A DNA stretch of 64,000 bases from Emticicia sp. CRIBPO (lineage in GTDB: Bacteria; Bacteroidota; Bacteroidia; Cytophagales; Spirosomataceae). A program made the position numbers and the translations under genes. Of the stretch, positions 33,233-42,222 are shown one piece after another. Location of the stretch: NCBI RefSeq assembly GCF_009905725.1, contig NZ_JAAAKV010000003.1:276808-340807 (forward strand), given 5' to 3'. How positions within the stretch are numbered: the first letter of the stretch is position 1; the number at the start of each line of letters is the position of its first letter. The notes beneath the pieces were generated by a model. It had not been told where the DNA came from, made no database searches, and was given only the letters and a program-made list of their open reading frames with translations.

Positions 33233-33670
33233 TCAGGACAGCTGTTTTATAAAGTTTGTAAGATCCCAGTCTATCGTCAGATCAGTGATTTCGTCCGAAT
33301 CGTTAAACCGGAAAACAAAAATATGATCGCTTTCAAAACGCAGGCCTTTAGACGGCAGGCCCATGAACTCACTGGCCTGGGTGCCAAAAATAGAGACCTT
33401 GCAGGTGATTTCGTCACCATCGGTGCTGAGCATGTCTATTGTGTTGTCAAGGTCAGGGAAACAGCTGATCAGAAGGGTCCAGACATCTCTGCCGAATACC
33501 CTGAGTAAACCTTTTCCGTCCTCGCCGAGCGGCTTAAACCAGACAGTGGCCTGAGGTGTGGCCAGGTGGATCATTCTTTCAATTTCAAGGTCCTGGTAGG
33601 CGGAGAAAAATTCAATGCATGTTCCTTTTCTGACGGGATCTTTGAGGGTGTTTTTCTTTAAAGTTTCCAT
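33233..33670 (-). CDS. SnoaL-like / NTF2-fold protein
   Basis: A 145-residue protein with the cone-shaped NTF2-like layout: N-terminal helix (CIEFFSAYQDLEIERMIHLA), then TPQATVWFKPLG, a helix with GRDVWTLLISCFPDLDNTI, and strands ITCKVSIFGTQ, FESDHIFVFRFNDS and EITDLTIDWDL. Family members are either small enzymes (polyketide cyclase, ketosteroid isomerase) or ligand-binding scaffolds; an Asp-rich pocket typical of a catalytic dyad is not obvious. The AraC-type regulator gene lies 92 bases upstream on the same strand, which may point to shared control. Confidence 0.7.
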   Translation of the reverse strand: METLKKNTLKDPVRKGTCIEFFSAYQDLEIERMIHLATPQATVWFKPLGEDGKGLLRVFGRDVWTLLISCFPDLDNTIDMLSTDGDEITCKVSIFGTQASEFMGLPSKGLRFESDHIFVFRFNDSDEITDLTIDWDLTNFIKQLS

Positions 33671-33762
33671 TTTTTAATATTTTTAAATTGAATGAGGATT
33701 GTTAAATCCCGATAGACAAAACTAGAAAGAAGGAAGGACCCTCCATTGTAAAAAAACGACTT

Positions 33763-34578
33763 TTATCTCAGGTAGTTGGCCAGTTCGGTGTTGCTTTTAA
33801 CATATACTGAAGGCACTTCATCCATAAATTCGGTAAATTCCCTGATAAAATGAGACTGGTCGTAATAACCGTATTGCAGAACCAGGTCATGCCAGTCTTC
33901 TATTTTCCAGTTTTTCCTGGCCATTAGTGCACACAGATTGCTGATTCTGCTGATTCTCGCAAAATACTTCGGACTGACGCCGACTTTTCTGAGAAACTGA
34001 CGCTGAAATTGTCTCCTGCAAATGAACAGGTCGTCCTGCAGTTCTTTCAGGGAAATCACTCCTTTTTTCTCGAAAATAAGATTGGATACAAAGTCATTTT
34101 TATCAAAGGGCGACTTGTTCTGGCTGACTTTTCGCAGGAGAAATTGTTCTACACAATCCACTTTCATCTGAATTGTGCCGCTCTCAAGTATCCTTTCATA
34201 GAGCTCTGAGCCCTCTCTGCCTAAAACCTGGCTGATTTCAACCCGCTCGTCGGTTATTTCAAACATGGGAATACCGAAAAGGGTGTTCAGGGCGGAGGGT
34301 TTGAACACGACCCCGATCATGCCCAGCTTACCGCCGATCTGCAACTGATAGCGTCTGGTGGATTGTCCGGAAATGAAGGCTGCAGGGGTGAATTGAGATT
34401 TGTATTTATTGTTGATGATTCTGTGGGCAGTGCCATAATTGAAGACCATGGATGTGTACCCGGTCGGAGGAGATTCAATGAGGATGTCAGAGCTGAGCAT
34501 AACGTCAGATTCCCAGATGTAAAAACATTCTACATAAGAAGTCAACAAAGGTGACGGGGTAATCTTCCTGTAAATCAT
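33763..34578 (-). CDS. AraC-family transcriptional regulator
   Basis: A 271-residue regulator. The N-terminal part (MIYRKITPSPLLTSYVECFY, then ESPPTGYTSMVFNYG and GQSTRRYQLQIGGKLGMIGV) is a cupin-like sensor of the DUF6597 type; the C-terminal ~100 residues are a double helix-turn-helix with ISLKELQDDLFICRRQFQRQ, KVGVSPKYFARISR and LQYGYYDQSHFIREFTEF, the standard AraC signature. The ligand is unknown. It is 92 bases upstream of the SnoaL-like gene and may control it. Confidence 0.87.
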   Translation of the reverse strand: MIYRKITPSPLLTSYVECFYIWESDVMLSSDILIESPPTGYTSMVFNYGTAHRIINNKYKSQFTPAAFISGQSTRRYQLQIGGKLGMIGVVFKPSALNTLFGIPMFEITDERVEISQVLGREGSELYERILESGTIQMKVDCVEQFLLRKVSQNKSPFDKNDFVSNLIFEKKGVISLKELQDDLFICRRQFQRQFLRKVGVSPKYFARISRISNLCALMARKNWKIEDWHDLVLQYGYYDQSHFIREFTEFMDEVPSVYVKSNTELANYLR

Positions 34579-34766
34579 GATGCTTCAGTTCTGATCAAAA
34601 ACGGTTTCATGTCAGGGCTTATTTCAGGATAGGACGGGAGGCGTCAATCTGAAACGGGCAGCCTGCTCATGTTAAAAGTAGTCGTTTTTAGTCTGATAAA
34701 CAATGGTTTAGCAGGACAGTTGGTGTGGAAATTTATTAAACGGTTCTCAGGAACGGATGTGCTGGA

Positions 34767-35597
34767 TCAGGAATGCTCCCTGATCCAATCCAGGGTGTAA
34801 TCAAACACCTGCTGTTTTTCAGGCTCATTGTGGATTTCGTGATAGAAACCTTCCCATGTTTTGAATGTCACATCGCCAGACAGCTGCGAGGCGAATTCCT
34901 TGCTGGTTTCGTAATGGGTCAGCTGGTCTTCAGATCCGTGCATGATCAGCAGCGGTACAGTAGCCTGGTGTGCGTTGGCCAGCAGCCATTCACCCCATTC
35001 GATAATGCCCAGGCCGACAACACCCGAAACCTGGTTATGGACCAAAGGATCTGATTTGTATTTTTCGATGACTTCCGCGTCATGAGAAAGGTTATTAAGG
35101 TCAAGCGAGTTCGGTTGTGTCAGTGAGGGGGCGATCATCCTTCCGATACGGCCGATGGCCAGTAATAGTTTTGAAGGACTGAAACCCGGACGCACCGCCG
35201 GGGCGGAAGCAATAACGCCGCTGATAACGGGTTTGTGTCTGAATAAATAGTTCAGGACGAGGTTGCCTCCCATGCTGTGACCATACAGAAAAACAGGTTT
35301 GCCCGGGGCTTCATCTTTTGCAATTTTTAGTAAATCGCTGATCTGATCCATATAGGATTCCATTGAATCGGCATGACCATGTTTTCCTTCTGTTTGTCCG
35401 TGACCGTAAGTGTCCACGGCAACTATTCCCAGGCCATGACGACCGAAATATTCTGCCATGTGACCATAACGCCCGCTGTGTTCACCCAAGCCATGCACCA
35501 GGGCGATCATACCTGACCATGGTGGTTCAGGAATCCATTTCTGATAAAAGATTTTCCTGTTTTTTGAATCTGTCCGGGTAAATGACGAATGGGTCAT
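34767..35597 (-). CDS. Monoacylglycerol-lipase-like alpha/beta hydrolase
   Basis: A 276-residue serine hydrolase. Oxyanion-hole region GMIALVHGLGEHSGRYGH, nucleophile elbow FLYGHSMGGNLVLNYL (Ser), catalytic Asp in LIMHGSEDQLTH and catalytic His in GFYHEIHNEP. This arrangement matches lysophospholipase/monoacylglycerol lipase of the Hydrolase_4 family; no signal peptide, so cytoplasmic. A TAnnTTTG element (TAAATTTG, minus strand, 35647-35654) lies 49 nt upstream, overlapping the end of the copper-monooxygenase gene. Confidence 0.88.
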   Translation of the reverse strand: MTHSSFTRTDSKNRKIFYQKWIPEPPWSGMIALVHGLGEHSGRYGHMAEYFGRHGLGIVAVDTYGHGQTEGKHGHADSMESYMDQISDLLKIAKDEAPGKPVFLYGHSMGGNLVLNYLFRHKPVISGVIASAPAVRPGFSPSKLLLAIGRIGRMIAPSLTQPNSLDLNNLSHDAEVIEKYKSDPLVHNQVSGVVGLGIIEWGEWLLANAHQATVPLLIMHGSEDQLTHYETSKEFASQLSGDVTFKTWEGFYHEIHNEPEKQQVFDYTLDWIREHS

Positions 35598-35646
35598 AGG
35601 AATAAGGTTTGAATGTTGGCTTTGACAGGGTTGAGTGCTAAAGTAA

Positions 35647-35654
35647 CAAATTTA
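35647..35654 (-). promoter_or_regulatory. Candidate -7 element of the alpha/beta hydrolase gene
   Basis: Minus-strand TAAATTTG overlapping the stop codon of the upstream gene. Confidence 0.4.
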
Positions 35655-37001
35655 TTCTTCATAATAATATCCGAAAATAATGCCCATTTCATCTTCTGTC
35701 GTCAGACCGAAATTAACGGTTTTGTCTGTCTGGTTATTATAGGTGATCCTGGAGGTGAGGCCTTCCCCTTTTCTGAGCGAAATGTAAGGACTGTAGTTGA
35801 TTTTGGCGGGGTGTTCCCAATCGGTGGAGGTATAGACCACTTCTCCGTTTCTCGCTCCGCCTTTGACCAGAATTTCAAACTTTTCACCCATTTTGTGGGT
35901 ATGTGAGAACAACATGACGATTTTCACGTCCTTGTTGAAACTGAAATCCTTTGAAATGATGGTTTTTTGTTTCGGCAGGATAGTCAGGTTTTTGTTTCCA
36001 AGATCCAGCACTTTCAGAGCATGAACCACATTTTCTTTCTTGGTGCTGAATAAATTAACGTATATCTCTCCCAACAGCGGGCTGATGCCTTTATTGAAAT
36101 AATGGGAGTTCATATCAAAAGTGGTATTGGCGGGTAGTTCAACAGCTGTGCCTTCCGGAAAAGTGTAATCCATGTTGGCTTCACTGCCTCCGAAATTGAA
36201 CACATGGTTGCTCATCTGCAATGCCGTGGCCAGGCTGATGGTTTTGTCGGGGTTGCGGAGGTCACGGATGGTGTTCAGCGGGGCCAGGTTGTTCTGGTCT
36301 CTGAAACCGTAAAGAATAAAATGGTGACTGCCGGGCCGCATCCTCAGCTGTATCCTGTTGATGTAAACCGTTTCGGTATTACCCAAAGGTTTTCTTACGA
36401 AAAATTCACGCTCAAAATCAGGAGCTACTTCAAAAGGCTCGAGTCTCATCTGGAAGCCGCTTCCTTCGGCGGGGGGAGTCAAGGCTGCAAAAGGCGTTAC
36501 GACAGAGGGCGTTTTGTCATCGAGTAAGCCGGCATCCGCTACGTTTTCTTTTTCAGGAGCCCCGGCTTCAATCCATCGCCTGATGAACTCGACCTGTCCG
36601 ACCGTAAGCGGACTTTTCCCTAAGGGCATGGCAATGCCGTAGCTTTTGGCGGCATGGTGACTATCGTCATAGTTCAGTTTATGATACAAAAGGCTTCCAA
36701 GTGAGTTGAAGGCTTTTACCAGTTTCAAACCGTCCTGTTTTGCATTCGCGTTTTTCGGATCAACCCCGAAAAGATTCTGATAGGCTTTGCCTTTGGCCAG
36801 TATTAAGCCATGCTGTGAAAAAGTGGCGTCATTTGCCGACAAATGACAACCGGATACGGCACAGCTTGTCGTCAGAATTTTATCCTGGATCAAACCGAAA
36901 CTGGATTCGTCTGCTAAGACTTCCTTTTTCGAACAGGAATTCAGGAGCCCTGCAGACAGCAAGGCCGCTATACAAAGACGTGAAAAAGAAGAGTACTTCA
37001 T
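35652..37001 (-). CDS. Lipoprotein with cytochrome-c-like and copper type II monooxygenase (PHM-like) domains
   Basis: A 449-residue exported protein. A lipobox (SAGLLNSC, Cys23) suggests lipid anchoring. Residues ~35-150 look like a small cytochrome-c domain: CAVSGCH (Cys47, Cys52, His53; a CX4CH spacing) with a later Met in IAMPLGKSPLT, then a helix EFIRRWIEAGAPE. The rest resembles the peptidylglycine/dopamine monooxygenase fold with every copper ligand in place: HH227-228 in RPGSHHFILYGF, His301 in FDMNSHYFNKG, HTH at 368-370 in LFSHTHKMG, and a late Met (~440) in TTEDEMGIIFGYYY. The two domains suggest an electron-fed copper oxygenase. Substrate unknown; binding rather than catalysis is possible. 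Confidence 0.78.
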   Translation of the reverse strand: MKYSSFSRLCIAALLSAGLLNSCSKKEVLADESSFGLIQDKILTTSCAVSGCHLSANDATFSQHGLILAKGKAYQNLFGVDPKNANAKQDGLKLVKAFNSLGSLLYHKLNYDDSHHAAKSYGIAMPLGKSPLTVGQVEFIRRWIEAGAPEKENVADAGLLDDKTPSVVTPFAALTPPAEGSGFQMRLEPFEVAPDFEREFFVRKPLGNTETVYINRIQLRMRPGSHHFILYGFRDQNNLAPLNTIRDLRNPDKTISLATALQMSNHVFNFGGSEANMDYTFPEGTAVELPANTTFDMNSHYFNKGISPLLGEIYVNLFSTKKENVVHALKVLDLGNKNLTILPKQKTIISKDFSFNKDVKIVMLFSHTHKMGEKFEILVKGGARNGEVVYTSTDWEHPAKINYSPYISLRKGEGLTSRITYNNQTDKTVNFGLTTEDEMGIIFGYYYEE

Positions 37002-37056
37002 AGCCTGTTGATTATGGTCCGCTTTAAACGTAATTTTTACAAAAAGGTCACTTTTT

Positions 37057-37064
37057 CAAAGGTA
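37057..37064 (-). promoter_or_regulatory. Candidate -7 element of the copper-monooxygenase-like gene
   Basis: Minus-strand TACCTTTG, 56 nt upstream of ATG 37001, in the spacer after the serine hydrolase gene. Confidence 0.45.
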
Positions 37065-37069
37065 AGGGT

Positions 37070-38707
37070 TTATTTTACTTTTTTCCCTTCCATCTGCCTG
37101 CCCCCCTGGTACAGGATCAGTTTTTCGGTTTTCCCTGCAGCATCTTTAAAAAACTCCACTTTGGCGTCCACTACTTTCAGAAAGAACTTCGTCGGAGATT
37201 CGGCAAACAATTCGTTTTTCCCCTGGCCTGTGGCTTGCCCGAAGAGCCGTGAGCCCTCACTGGTAATGGTCAGAACAAACCCGGGAGCGAGCTCGTAACC
37301 GCCGGCGTAAGTTTTTAATACTTCTTCCTCTACCTTTATTTCAGCAGGAGCGGCTGTGCTCTCGTTCGTCAGATTCCATACCGTTTGTGAGCCACGGTCA
37401 GTGGAAATGACCTTGTTCACTTTTCCTTTATCATCATATCTGAACTCCAGTTTTGTAAAAGCATCATCAAAAAAGAACTTATCTTTTTCATAAGCCTTGA
37501 TCCGGAACTTAGGGTTTCCTGCTCTCTGGGAATACAGTTTTTTATCTTCAAAAGTGATGGTCCTTTTTGCCCCTTCTTCATTGACAAAAACACCTTCATA
37601 ACCTTTCAGAACAGATTCAGATACGCTGATTTCCTTATTTTCATAGGGTTTTCCGATAGCGGCTGCTGCGATTCTGATGGAAACATCGTCGGGCGAAACG
37701 CCCGTAGAATTGGAGAATACGGCTACAAAAACATCTTCCTGTGGCAGATAAATACCATTGGTCAGAAAACCGTTGATACCGCCACCGTGTTCAATGGTCG
37801 GGCTTCCCTGGATGTCGCTTAAAGACCAGCCGTAGCCATAGCTGGTATCTTTCCCATCCACCAGTCTGTATTTTTTAAAGGCTTGCTGAAGGGTTTCTTT
37901 TTTGACCAGTTTGTAGGCATGAACGGCCTTATTCCATTTGAAAAGGTCTTCAACGGTAGACATGATCGAACCGGCCGCATAAGGCAGTTTCATGCTCAGA
38001 AAAGCGGAGTTATTGACACCGTTTTCGCCCGGGTCATATCCGGAAGCACGGTTTCTGATGATCCTGTCATTGTCTCCGTAATAAGAGTTCGTCATGCCCA
38101 AGGGCTTGAAAAATACTTCTTCCAGATATTCGGGATAGGTTTTCCCTGAAACCTTTTCGATGATATACCCCAGTAAAAAATAGCCTGAGTTGTTGTATTT
38201 CCACTTTGTTCCCGGGGTGAATTCCATCGGCTGATCTTTGAAAACATTGATGAGCTCCTGCGGTTCCATGTCTTTACGCATCAGGTCCATAAACTCCTTC
38301 ATGCCGGTATAGCTTTTAATGCCTGAAGTGTGGGTCAGTAAATGCTCAATGGTGATTTTATGGCCCTGGGTAGGGTAGTCCGGCAGAAATTTGGTGATTT
38401 CGTCCTGAAGAGACAGTTTTCCCTGCTCCATGAGTTGCAGAATAGCTACCGCCGTAAACTGCTTGGTGATGGAGCCGATCCTGAAAACATGGTCCGTTTT
38501 CATGGGGATGTCCAGTTCAATGTTGGCTTTACCTAAGGCTTTTTTATAAATGATCTGGCCGTTTTTAGCGACCAGGGCAGTGGCTCCTGACGGTGCTTTT
38601 CCGAATTTTTCATCAAGCAGCTGATCGAATTTTACGGACTCCTTGCTTTGGGCAAACAACAATTGTGAATAAAACAGGAGAATAAACAAGTAAGGGATTT
38701 TTTTCAT
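37070..38707 (-). CDS. Exported serine hydrolase (class C beta-lactamase / D-peptidase family)
   Basis: A 545-residue penicillin-binding-like hydrolase. I start at ATG 38707, which gives a signal peptide (MKKIPYLFILLFYSQLLFAQ); an in-frame TTG at 38740 would only add 11 residues before it. Active-site blocks: SITKQFTAVAILQ (Ser-x-x-Lys), the Tyr-Asn pair in KYNNSGYFLLGYI, and EHGGGINGFLTN (HGG in place of KTG). About 200 C-terminal residues form an extra beta-rich region (FEDKKLYSQRAGNPKF and later repeats of that type). Such proteins are carboxypeptidases, esterases or beta-lactamases; not resolved here. The Dabb gene lies 29 nt upstream. Confidence 0.87.
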   Translation of the reverse strand: MKKIPYLFILLFYSQLLFAQSKESVKFDQLLDEKFGKAPSGATALVAKNGQIIYKKALGKANIELDIPMKTDHVFRIGSITKQFTAVAILQLMEQGKLSLQDEITKFLPDYPTQGHKITIEHLLTHTSGIKSYTGMKEFMDLMRKDMEPQELINVFKDQPMEFTPGTKWKYNNSGYFLLGYIIEKVSGKTYPEYLEEVFFKPLGMTNSYYGDNDRIIRNRASGYDPGENGVNNSAFLSMKLPYAAGSIMSTVEDLFKWNKAVHAYKLVKKETLQQAFKKYRLVDGKDTSYGYGWSLSDIQGSPTIEHGGGINGFLTNGIYLPQEDVFVAVFSNSTGVSPDDVSIRIAAAAIGKPYENKEISVSESVLKGYEGVFVNEEGAKRTITFEDKKLYSQRAGNPKFRIKAYEKDKFFFDDAFTKLEFRYDDKGKVNKVISTDRGSQTVWNLTNESTAAPAEIKVEEEVLKTYAGGYELAPGFVLTITSEGSRLFGQATGQGKNELFAESPTKFFLKVVDAKVEFFKDAAGKTEKLILYQGGRQMEGKKVK

Positions 38708-38736
38708 GGGCTTGGTTTTAAGGTTATTGATGTGAT

Positions 38737-39027
38737 TCAATAAGGAATATAATCAATTTCCTGGAAATCAGTGACTTCATTTTTCCAGAATTGCTCTACA
38801 AAATATACATGGTCAGGGTGGCTGGAATAGCCATCGTATAGCTCCTGGTTGTCGAATTCCATGGAAATACCAAAATCGAAAGGGCTTTTCGGGCTGGTTT
38901 GTCTCAGTATCTCGAAGTTTTTAACCCCCGGAATGGCTTCCAGTTTCCTGACTTCGTCAAAAAACTGTTGTTCTTCCTGTGAGCCAAGGGTATGTTTAAG
39001 TTTTAAAATGACGGAATGGCGTATCAT
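38737..39027 (-). CDS. Dabb (stress-responsive alpha/beta-barrel) family protein
   Basis: A 96-residue ferredoxin-like dimeric barrel. It begins IRHSVILKLKHTLGSQEEQQ and has VKNFEILRQTSPKSPFDFGI and DGYSSHPDHVYFVEQFW, the family's recurrent blocks. Dabb proteins are small, often stress-induced, and act as cyclases or unknown accessory proteins. It is just upstream of the serine hydrolase gene, likely on one transcript. Confidence 0.85.
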   Translation of the reverse strand: MIRHSVILKLKHTLGSQEEQQFFDEVRKLEAIPGVKNFEILRQTSPKSPFDFGISMEFDNQELYDGYSSHPDHVYFVEQFWKNEVTDFQEIDYIPY

Positions 39028-39200
39028 CGTTTAATCGTTTTTTTATCAAACCTACTCTATTTTAGTGTCAAAATCAATGCCTTCCCGCTTTTAATCAGAT
39101 GTATTTTCACCGGTAATCTTCGAATTTTAAAATTAATCCGGCCAGGTTTTATGAAAATTTCAGATTATTTGTATTTTCGAAAACTAAAACACCTGAGCCC

Positions 39201-39560
39201 GTGGAAAATATACTAAAAATCATCAACGCAATTCTGATCATCTTCGCAGTTTATATGGGACTCAGACAAGGCTGGGCCATGGCTTCGGGAAAACCTGAAA
39301 TGCTCACTATGTTCGGCAAATGGGACATACAGAAAAACGGAGTGATGGTGTTGGGTGGCCTTACCATTTCAGGGGCTGTCCTGACACTTATACCACAGAC
39401 ATTTTTATGGGGCAACTTCATCACCGCCTGTGGTATACTTTTTATCATGGCATTGCATCTGACCCACAAAGACTTAAAAGGGGTGGCCGTTGAACTGCCT
39501 TTTTTGTTTTTGTCTCTTGTGATCATTTACCTGCAGCATCCTTTGACCAGACAGTCCTGA
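39201..39560 (+). CDS. DoxX-like small integral membrane protein
   Basis: A 119-residue protein with four hydrophobic segments (about residues 4-20, 46-63, 70-86 and 95-112). It starts with GTG at 39201 (ENILKIINAILIIFAVYMG); no upstream ATG in frame. The order LRQGWAMASGKPEML, then KWDIQKNGVMVLGGLTISG and FITACGILFIMALHLTHKD fits the DoxX/DUF-type four-helix family, whose roles include quinone- or oxidative-stress-linked redox at the membrane. It lies 26 nt upstream of the Na+/H+ antiporter gene and probably opens the operon containing bestrophin and the LCIB-type protein. Confidence 0.7.
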   Translation: MENILKIINAILIIFAVYMGLRQGWAMASGKPEMLTMFGKWDIQKNGVMVLGGLTISGAVLTLIPQTFLWGNFITACGILFIMALHLTHKDLKGVAVELPFLFLSLVIIYLQHPLTRQS

Positions 39561-39586
39561 TTGTATACTTATTTTAATCCTGAATT

Positions 39587-41197
39587 ATGCATCACAATTT
39601 ACTGCTGATACTGTTTTTACTTTTTATTGTTTTCATGCTCATCATGATAGGGCAGAAAATCAAGGTTTCTTATCCTATTTTGCTGGTTCTGGCAGGTTTG
39701 GCAATCGGTTTTACCCCCGGCATGCCGCTTGTCAGTATTGATCCGGAGCTGATCTTCCTTATTTTCCTGCCGCCACTTTTGTACGAAGCGGCCTGGTTTA
39801 CTTCCTGGGGTGATTTCTGGGAATGGAGACGCCCGATTGGTATGCTGGCGTTCGGCCTGGTGATTATCACTTCACTGGTGGTGGCATTTGTATCGGTTCA
39901 GCTGATTCCCGGCTTTACAATGGCCCTTGGCTTTTTACTGGGAGGGATCATTTCTCCGCCCGATGCTGTGGCGGCTACTTCGGTTTTGAAGAATGTCAAA
40001 GTACCTAAAAGGGTAGTGACCATTCTGGAAGGGGAGAGCCTGGTCAATGATGCTTCCAGTCTGATCGTCTTCCGGTTTGCCCTGGCGGCGGTTATCACAG
40101 GTCAGTTTTCATTGCAGGCTGCTGTTTCGGATTTTTTCGTAGTGTCTGCCATGGGTATTGTCATCGGCCTGGTGGTGGCCCATATTGTTTATGTCATTCA
40201 CCGGTTTTTCCCGACCACCTCCAATATTGATACGGCCCTGACGCTGATGACGCCGTATTTTATGTACATGGCCGCTGAGCAATTTCATTTTTCAGGAGTT
40301 ATGGCGGTGGTGAGCGGAGGTTTGTTTTTGTCATACCGGTCGCATGAAATACTGACCAGCGGCTCAACACGGCTGCAGGCCTACGGAGTCTGGTCTACTA
40401 CCATATTTGTATTGAACGGACTGGTGTTTATCCTGATCGGACTTGAACTTCCGGTGATTGTGGCGGACCTCGGCGGATATTCTGTCGGAGAGGCCATCGG
40501 TTACGGACTGATCATCAGCCTCGTGGCCATTGTGGTCAGGATGTTGTGGGTGTTCCCGATTGCCTATGTGCCGAAATGGTTCGGACAGGTAGTGAGAATG
40601 GACCATAAAAATCCTACCTGGAAAGCCCCGACAGTGGTGGGCTGGGCCGGTATGCGTGGCGTGGTTTCACTGGCTTCTGCTTTGTCTGTCCCTGTATTAC
40701 TGAATAACGGACAGCCCTTTCCTCATCGTAACCTTATTCTCGTTATTACCTTTATAGTGATCCTGGTTACACTGGTTTTTCAGGGTTTAACGCTTCCGTT
40801 CCTGATCAAATGGCTTGGCATTGTCGAGATTGATGATGTTATTCCCGAAGAAGAACAGGAGGCCGGGATTCAACTGAAACTGAAAAAAGCGGCTTTAGCG
40901 AGACTTACAGAACACTATGCCGGTGAAATTGAAGAAAATGAGCTGGTAAGGTTTCTTAAAAAGGACCTGGAAGATGATATTTCAAGCACGAGTCAGTGGC
41001 TGGAGTCACTGGAGTGTGAAGACAAAGACAAACAGGAACTTGAGGTTTATAACCGGGTACTGGCCGATCTGTACCAGGTAAAAAGAAAGGAATTGTTCAG
41101 ACTGAAGAAATCAAAAGAGTTTTCGGATGAAGAGATCCGTAAACAGGAGGCTTACCTCGATCTTGACGAAGCCAAAAACACTCAAACCCAACATTAA
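39587..41197 (+). CDS. CPA1-family Na+/H+ antiporter
   Basis: A 536-residue monovalent cation/proton exchanger with about 12 membrane helices in residues 1-415 and a hydrophilic, Lys/Glu-rich cytoplasmic tail of about 115 residues. The transport motifs are clear: GGIISPPDAVAATSVLK and EGESLVNDASSLIVFRFAL with the Asn-Asp pair of electroneutral CPA1 exchangers, and FLPPLLYEAAWFTSW near the N-terminus. It exchanges cytoplasmic Na+ or K+ for protons and so sets internal pH. The bestrophin gene begins 2 nt after its stop, a tight operon link. Confidence 0.9.
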   Translation: MHHNLLLILFLLFIVFMLIMIGQKIKVSYPILLVLAGLAIGFTPGMPLVSIDPELIFLIFLPPLLYEAAWFTSWGDFWEWRRPIGMLAFGLVIITSLVVAFVSVQLIPGFTMALGFLLGGIISPPDAVAATSVLKNVKVPKRVVTILEGESLVNDASSLIVFRFALAAVITGQFSLQAAVSDFFVVSAMGIVIGLVVAHIVYVIHRFFPTTSNIDTALTLMTPYFMYMAAEQFHFSGVMAVVSGGLFLSYRSHEILTSGSTRLQAYGVWSTTIFVLNGLVFILIGLELPVIVADLGGYSVGEAIGYGLIISLVAIVVRMLWVFPIAYVPKWFGQVVRMDHKNPTWKAPTVVGWAGMRGVVSLASALSVPVLLNNGQPFPHRNLILVITFIVILVTLVFQGLTLPFLIKWLGIVEIDDVIPEEEQEAGIQLKLKKAALARLTEHYAGEIEENELVRFLKKDLEDDISSTSQWLESLECEDKDKQELEVYNRVLADLYQVKRKELFRLKKSKEFSDEEIRKQEAYLDLDEAKNTQTQH

Positions 41198-41199
41198 GC

Positions 41200-42204
41200 A
41201 TGAATACCGGAAATCATTATAAACTGAGTGAGTTCCTGATCTGGACAAGACGGGACATTTACACGCTGATCGTACTGGCGTTGATCCCCACGGTGCTTTA
41301 CCAGGTTCTGGATATCAAATGGCTGGCTATTCCGTGGGTGCCTATTGCCCTGATCGGTACCGCCGCTGCCTTTATTGTCGGATTTAAGAACACACAAACG
41401 TACAACCGGCTGTGGGAAGCCCGCCAGATATGGGGAGCGATTGTTAACCTCAGCAGGTCCTGGGGCATTATGTCAAGGGATTTTACGGCAGGAAGCCTGC
41501 CGGATAAGGAGGCGGCAGAGATTCACAGACAGCTGATCTACAGACACTGTGCCTGGCTGACAGCCCTCAGGTATCAGCTCCGCGAACCTCGCAGCTGGGA
41601 GAATCTTGAGAAAAGCTATTTCAAAGAATACAGGAAGTTTTATACCGTAGCCGAAAGAGACGGCAAGCTGGAAGAAGAACTCAGAAAGTTTCTGACCGCT
41701 GAAGAAGCTGATTATGTACTCAGCAAAAAGAACAGGGCAGTTCAGATCATGGCGTTGCAATCCGGACACCTCAAAAGCCTGAAAGAGCACGGTTATGTGG
41801 AGTTACTGAATTATGTGGAGCTGGAGAATATCCTGGTAGCCCTCATTGCCGAGCAGGGCAAAAGCGAAAGGATCAAGAATTTTCCTTATCCGAGACAATT
41901 TGCCAGCATCAATCTCTTTTTTATCTGGCTTTTTGTGATCATGCTGCCGTTTGGAATGCTCAACGAGTTTCAGAAGCTGGGAGACCACTTTGTCTGGCTT
42001 ACCATTCCGTTCAGTGTCGTGGTTTCATGGGTGTTCACCTCGATGGAGAAAGTGGGGGAGAGCACCGAAAATCCGTTTGAGGGCGGTGCCAATGACGTCC
42101 CCATTACCTCTATGAGCAGGACCATCGAAATAGACCTCCGTGAAATGCTGGATGAAAAAGACCTTCCTCCGGCCATTACCCCCAGCCACAATATCCTGAT
42201 GTAA
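41200..42204 (+). CDS. Bestrophin-family channel protein
   Basis: A 334-residue bacterial bestrophin. Four membrane segments are expected: near residues 25-45, 46-68, 235-252 and 258-280. The family core is visible in VGFKNTQTYNRLWEARQIWG and in LIYRHCAWLTALRYQLREPRSW, then FPYPRQFASINLFFIWLFVI and PFSVVVSWVFTSMEKVGEST with ENPFEGGANDVPITSMSRTIE. Bestrophins assemble as pentamers; animal and algal ones conduct anions such as chloride or bicarbonate, whereas a characterised bacterial one prefers cations. The neighbouring LCIB-type gene, 18 nt downstream, favours bicarbonate here as inference only. Confidence 0.9.
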   Translation: MNTGNHYKLSEFLIWTRRDIYTLIVLALIPTVLYQVLDIKWLAIPWVPIALIGTAAAFIVGFKNTQTYNRLWEARQIWGAIVNLSRSWGIMSRDFTAGSLPDKEAAEIHRQLIYRHCAWLTALRYQLREPRSWENLEKSYFKEYRKFYTVAERDGKLEEELRKFLTAEEADYVLSKKNRAVQIMALQSGHLKSLKEHGYVELLNYVELENILVALIAEQGKSERIKNFPYPRQFASINLFFIWLFVIMLPFGMLNEFQKLGDHFVWLTIPFSVVVSWVFTSMEKVGESTENPFEGGANDVPITSMSRTIEIDLREMLDEKDLPPAITPSHNILM

Positions 42205-42222
42205 AACTTAAATGATAAAATC

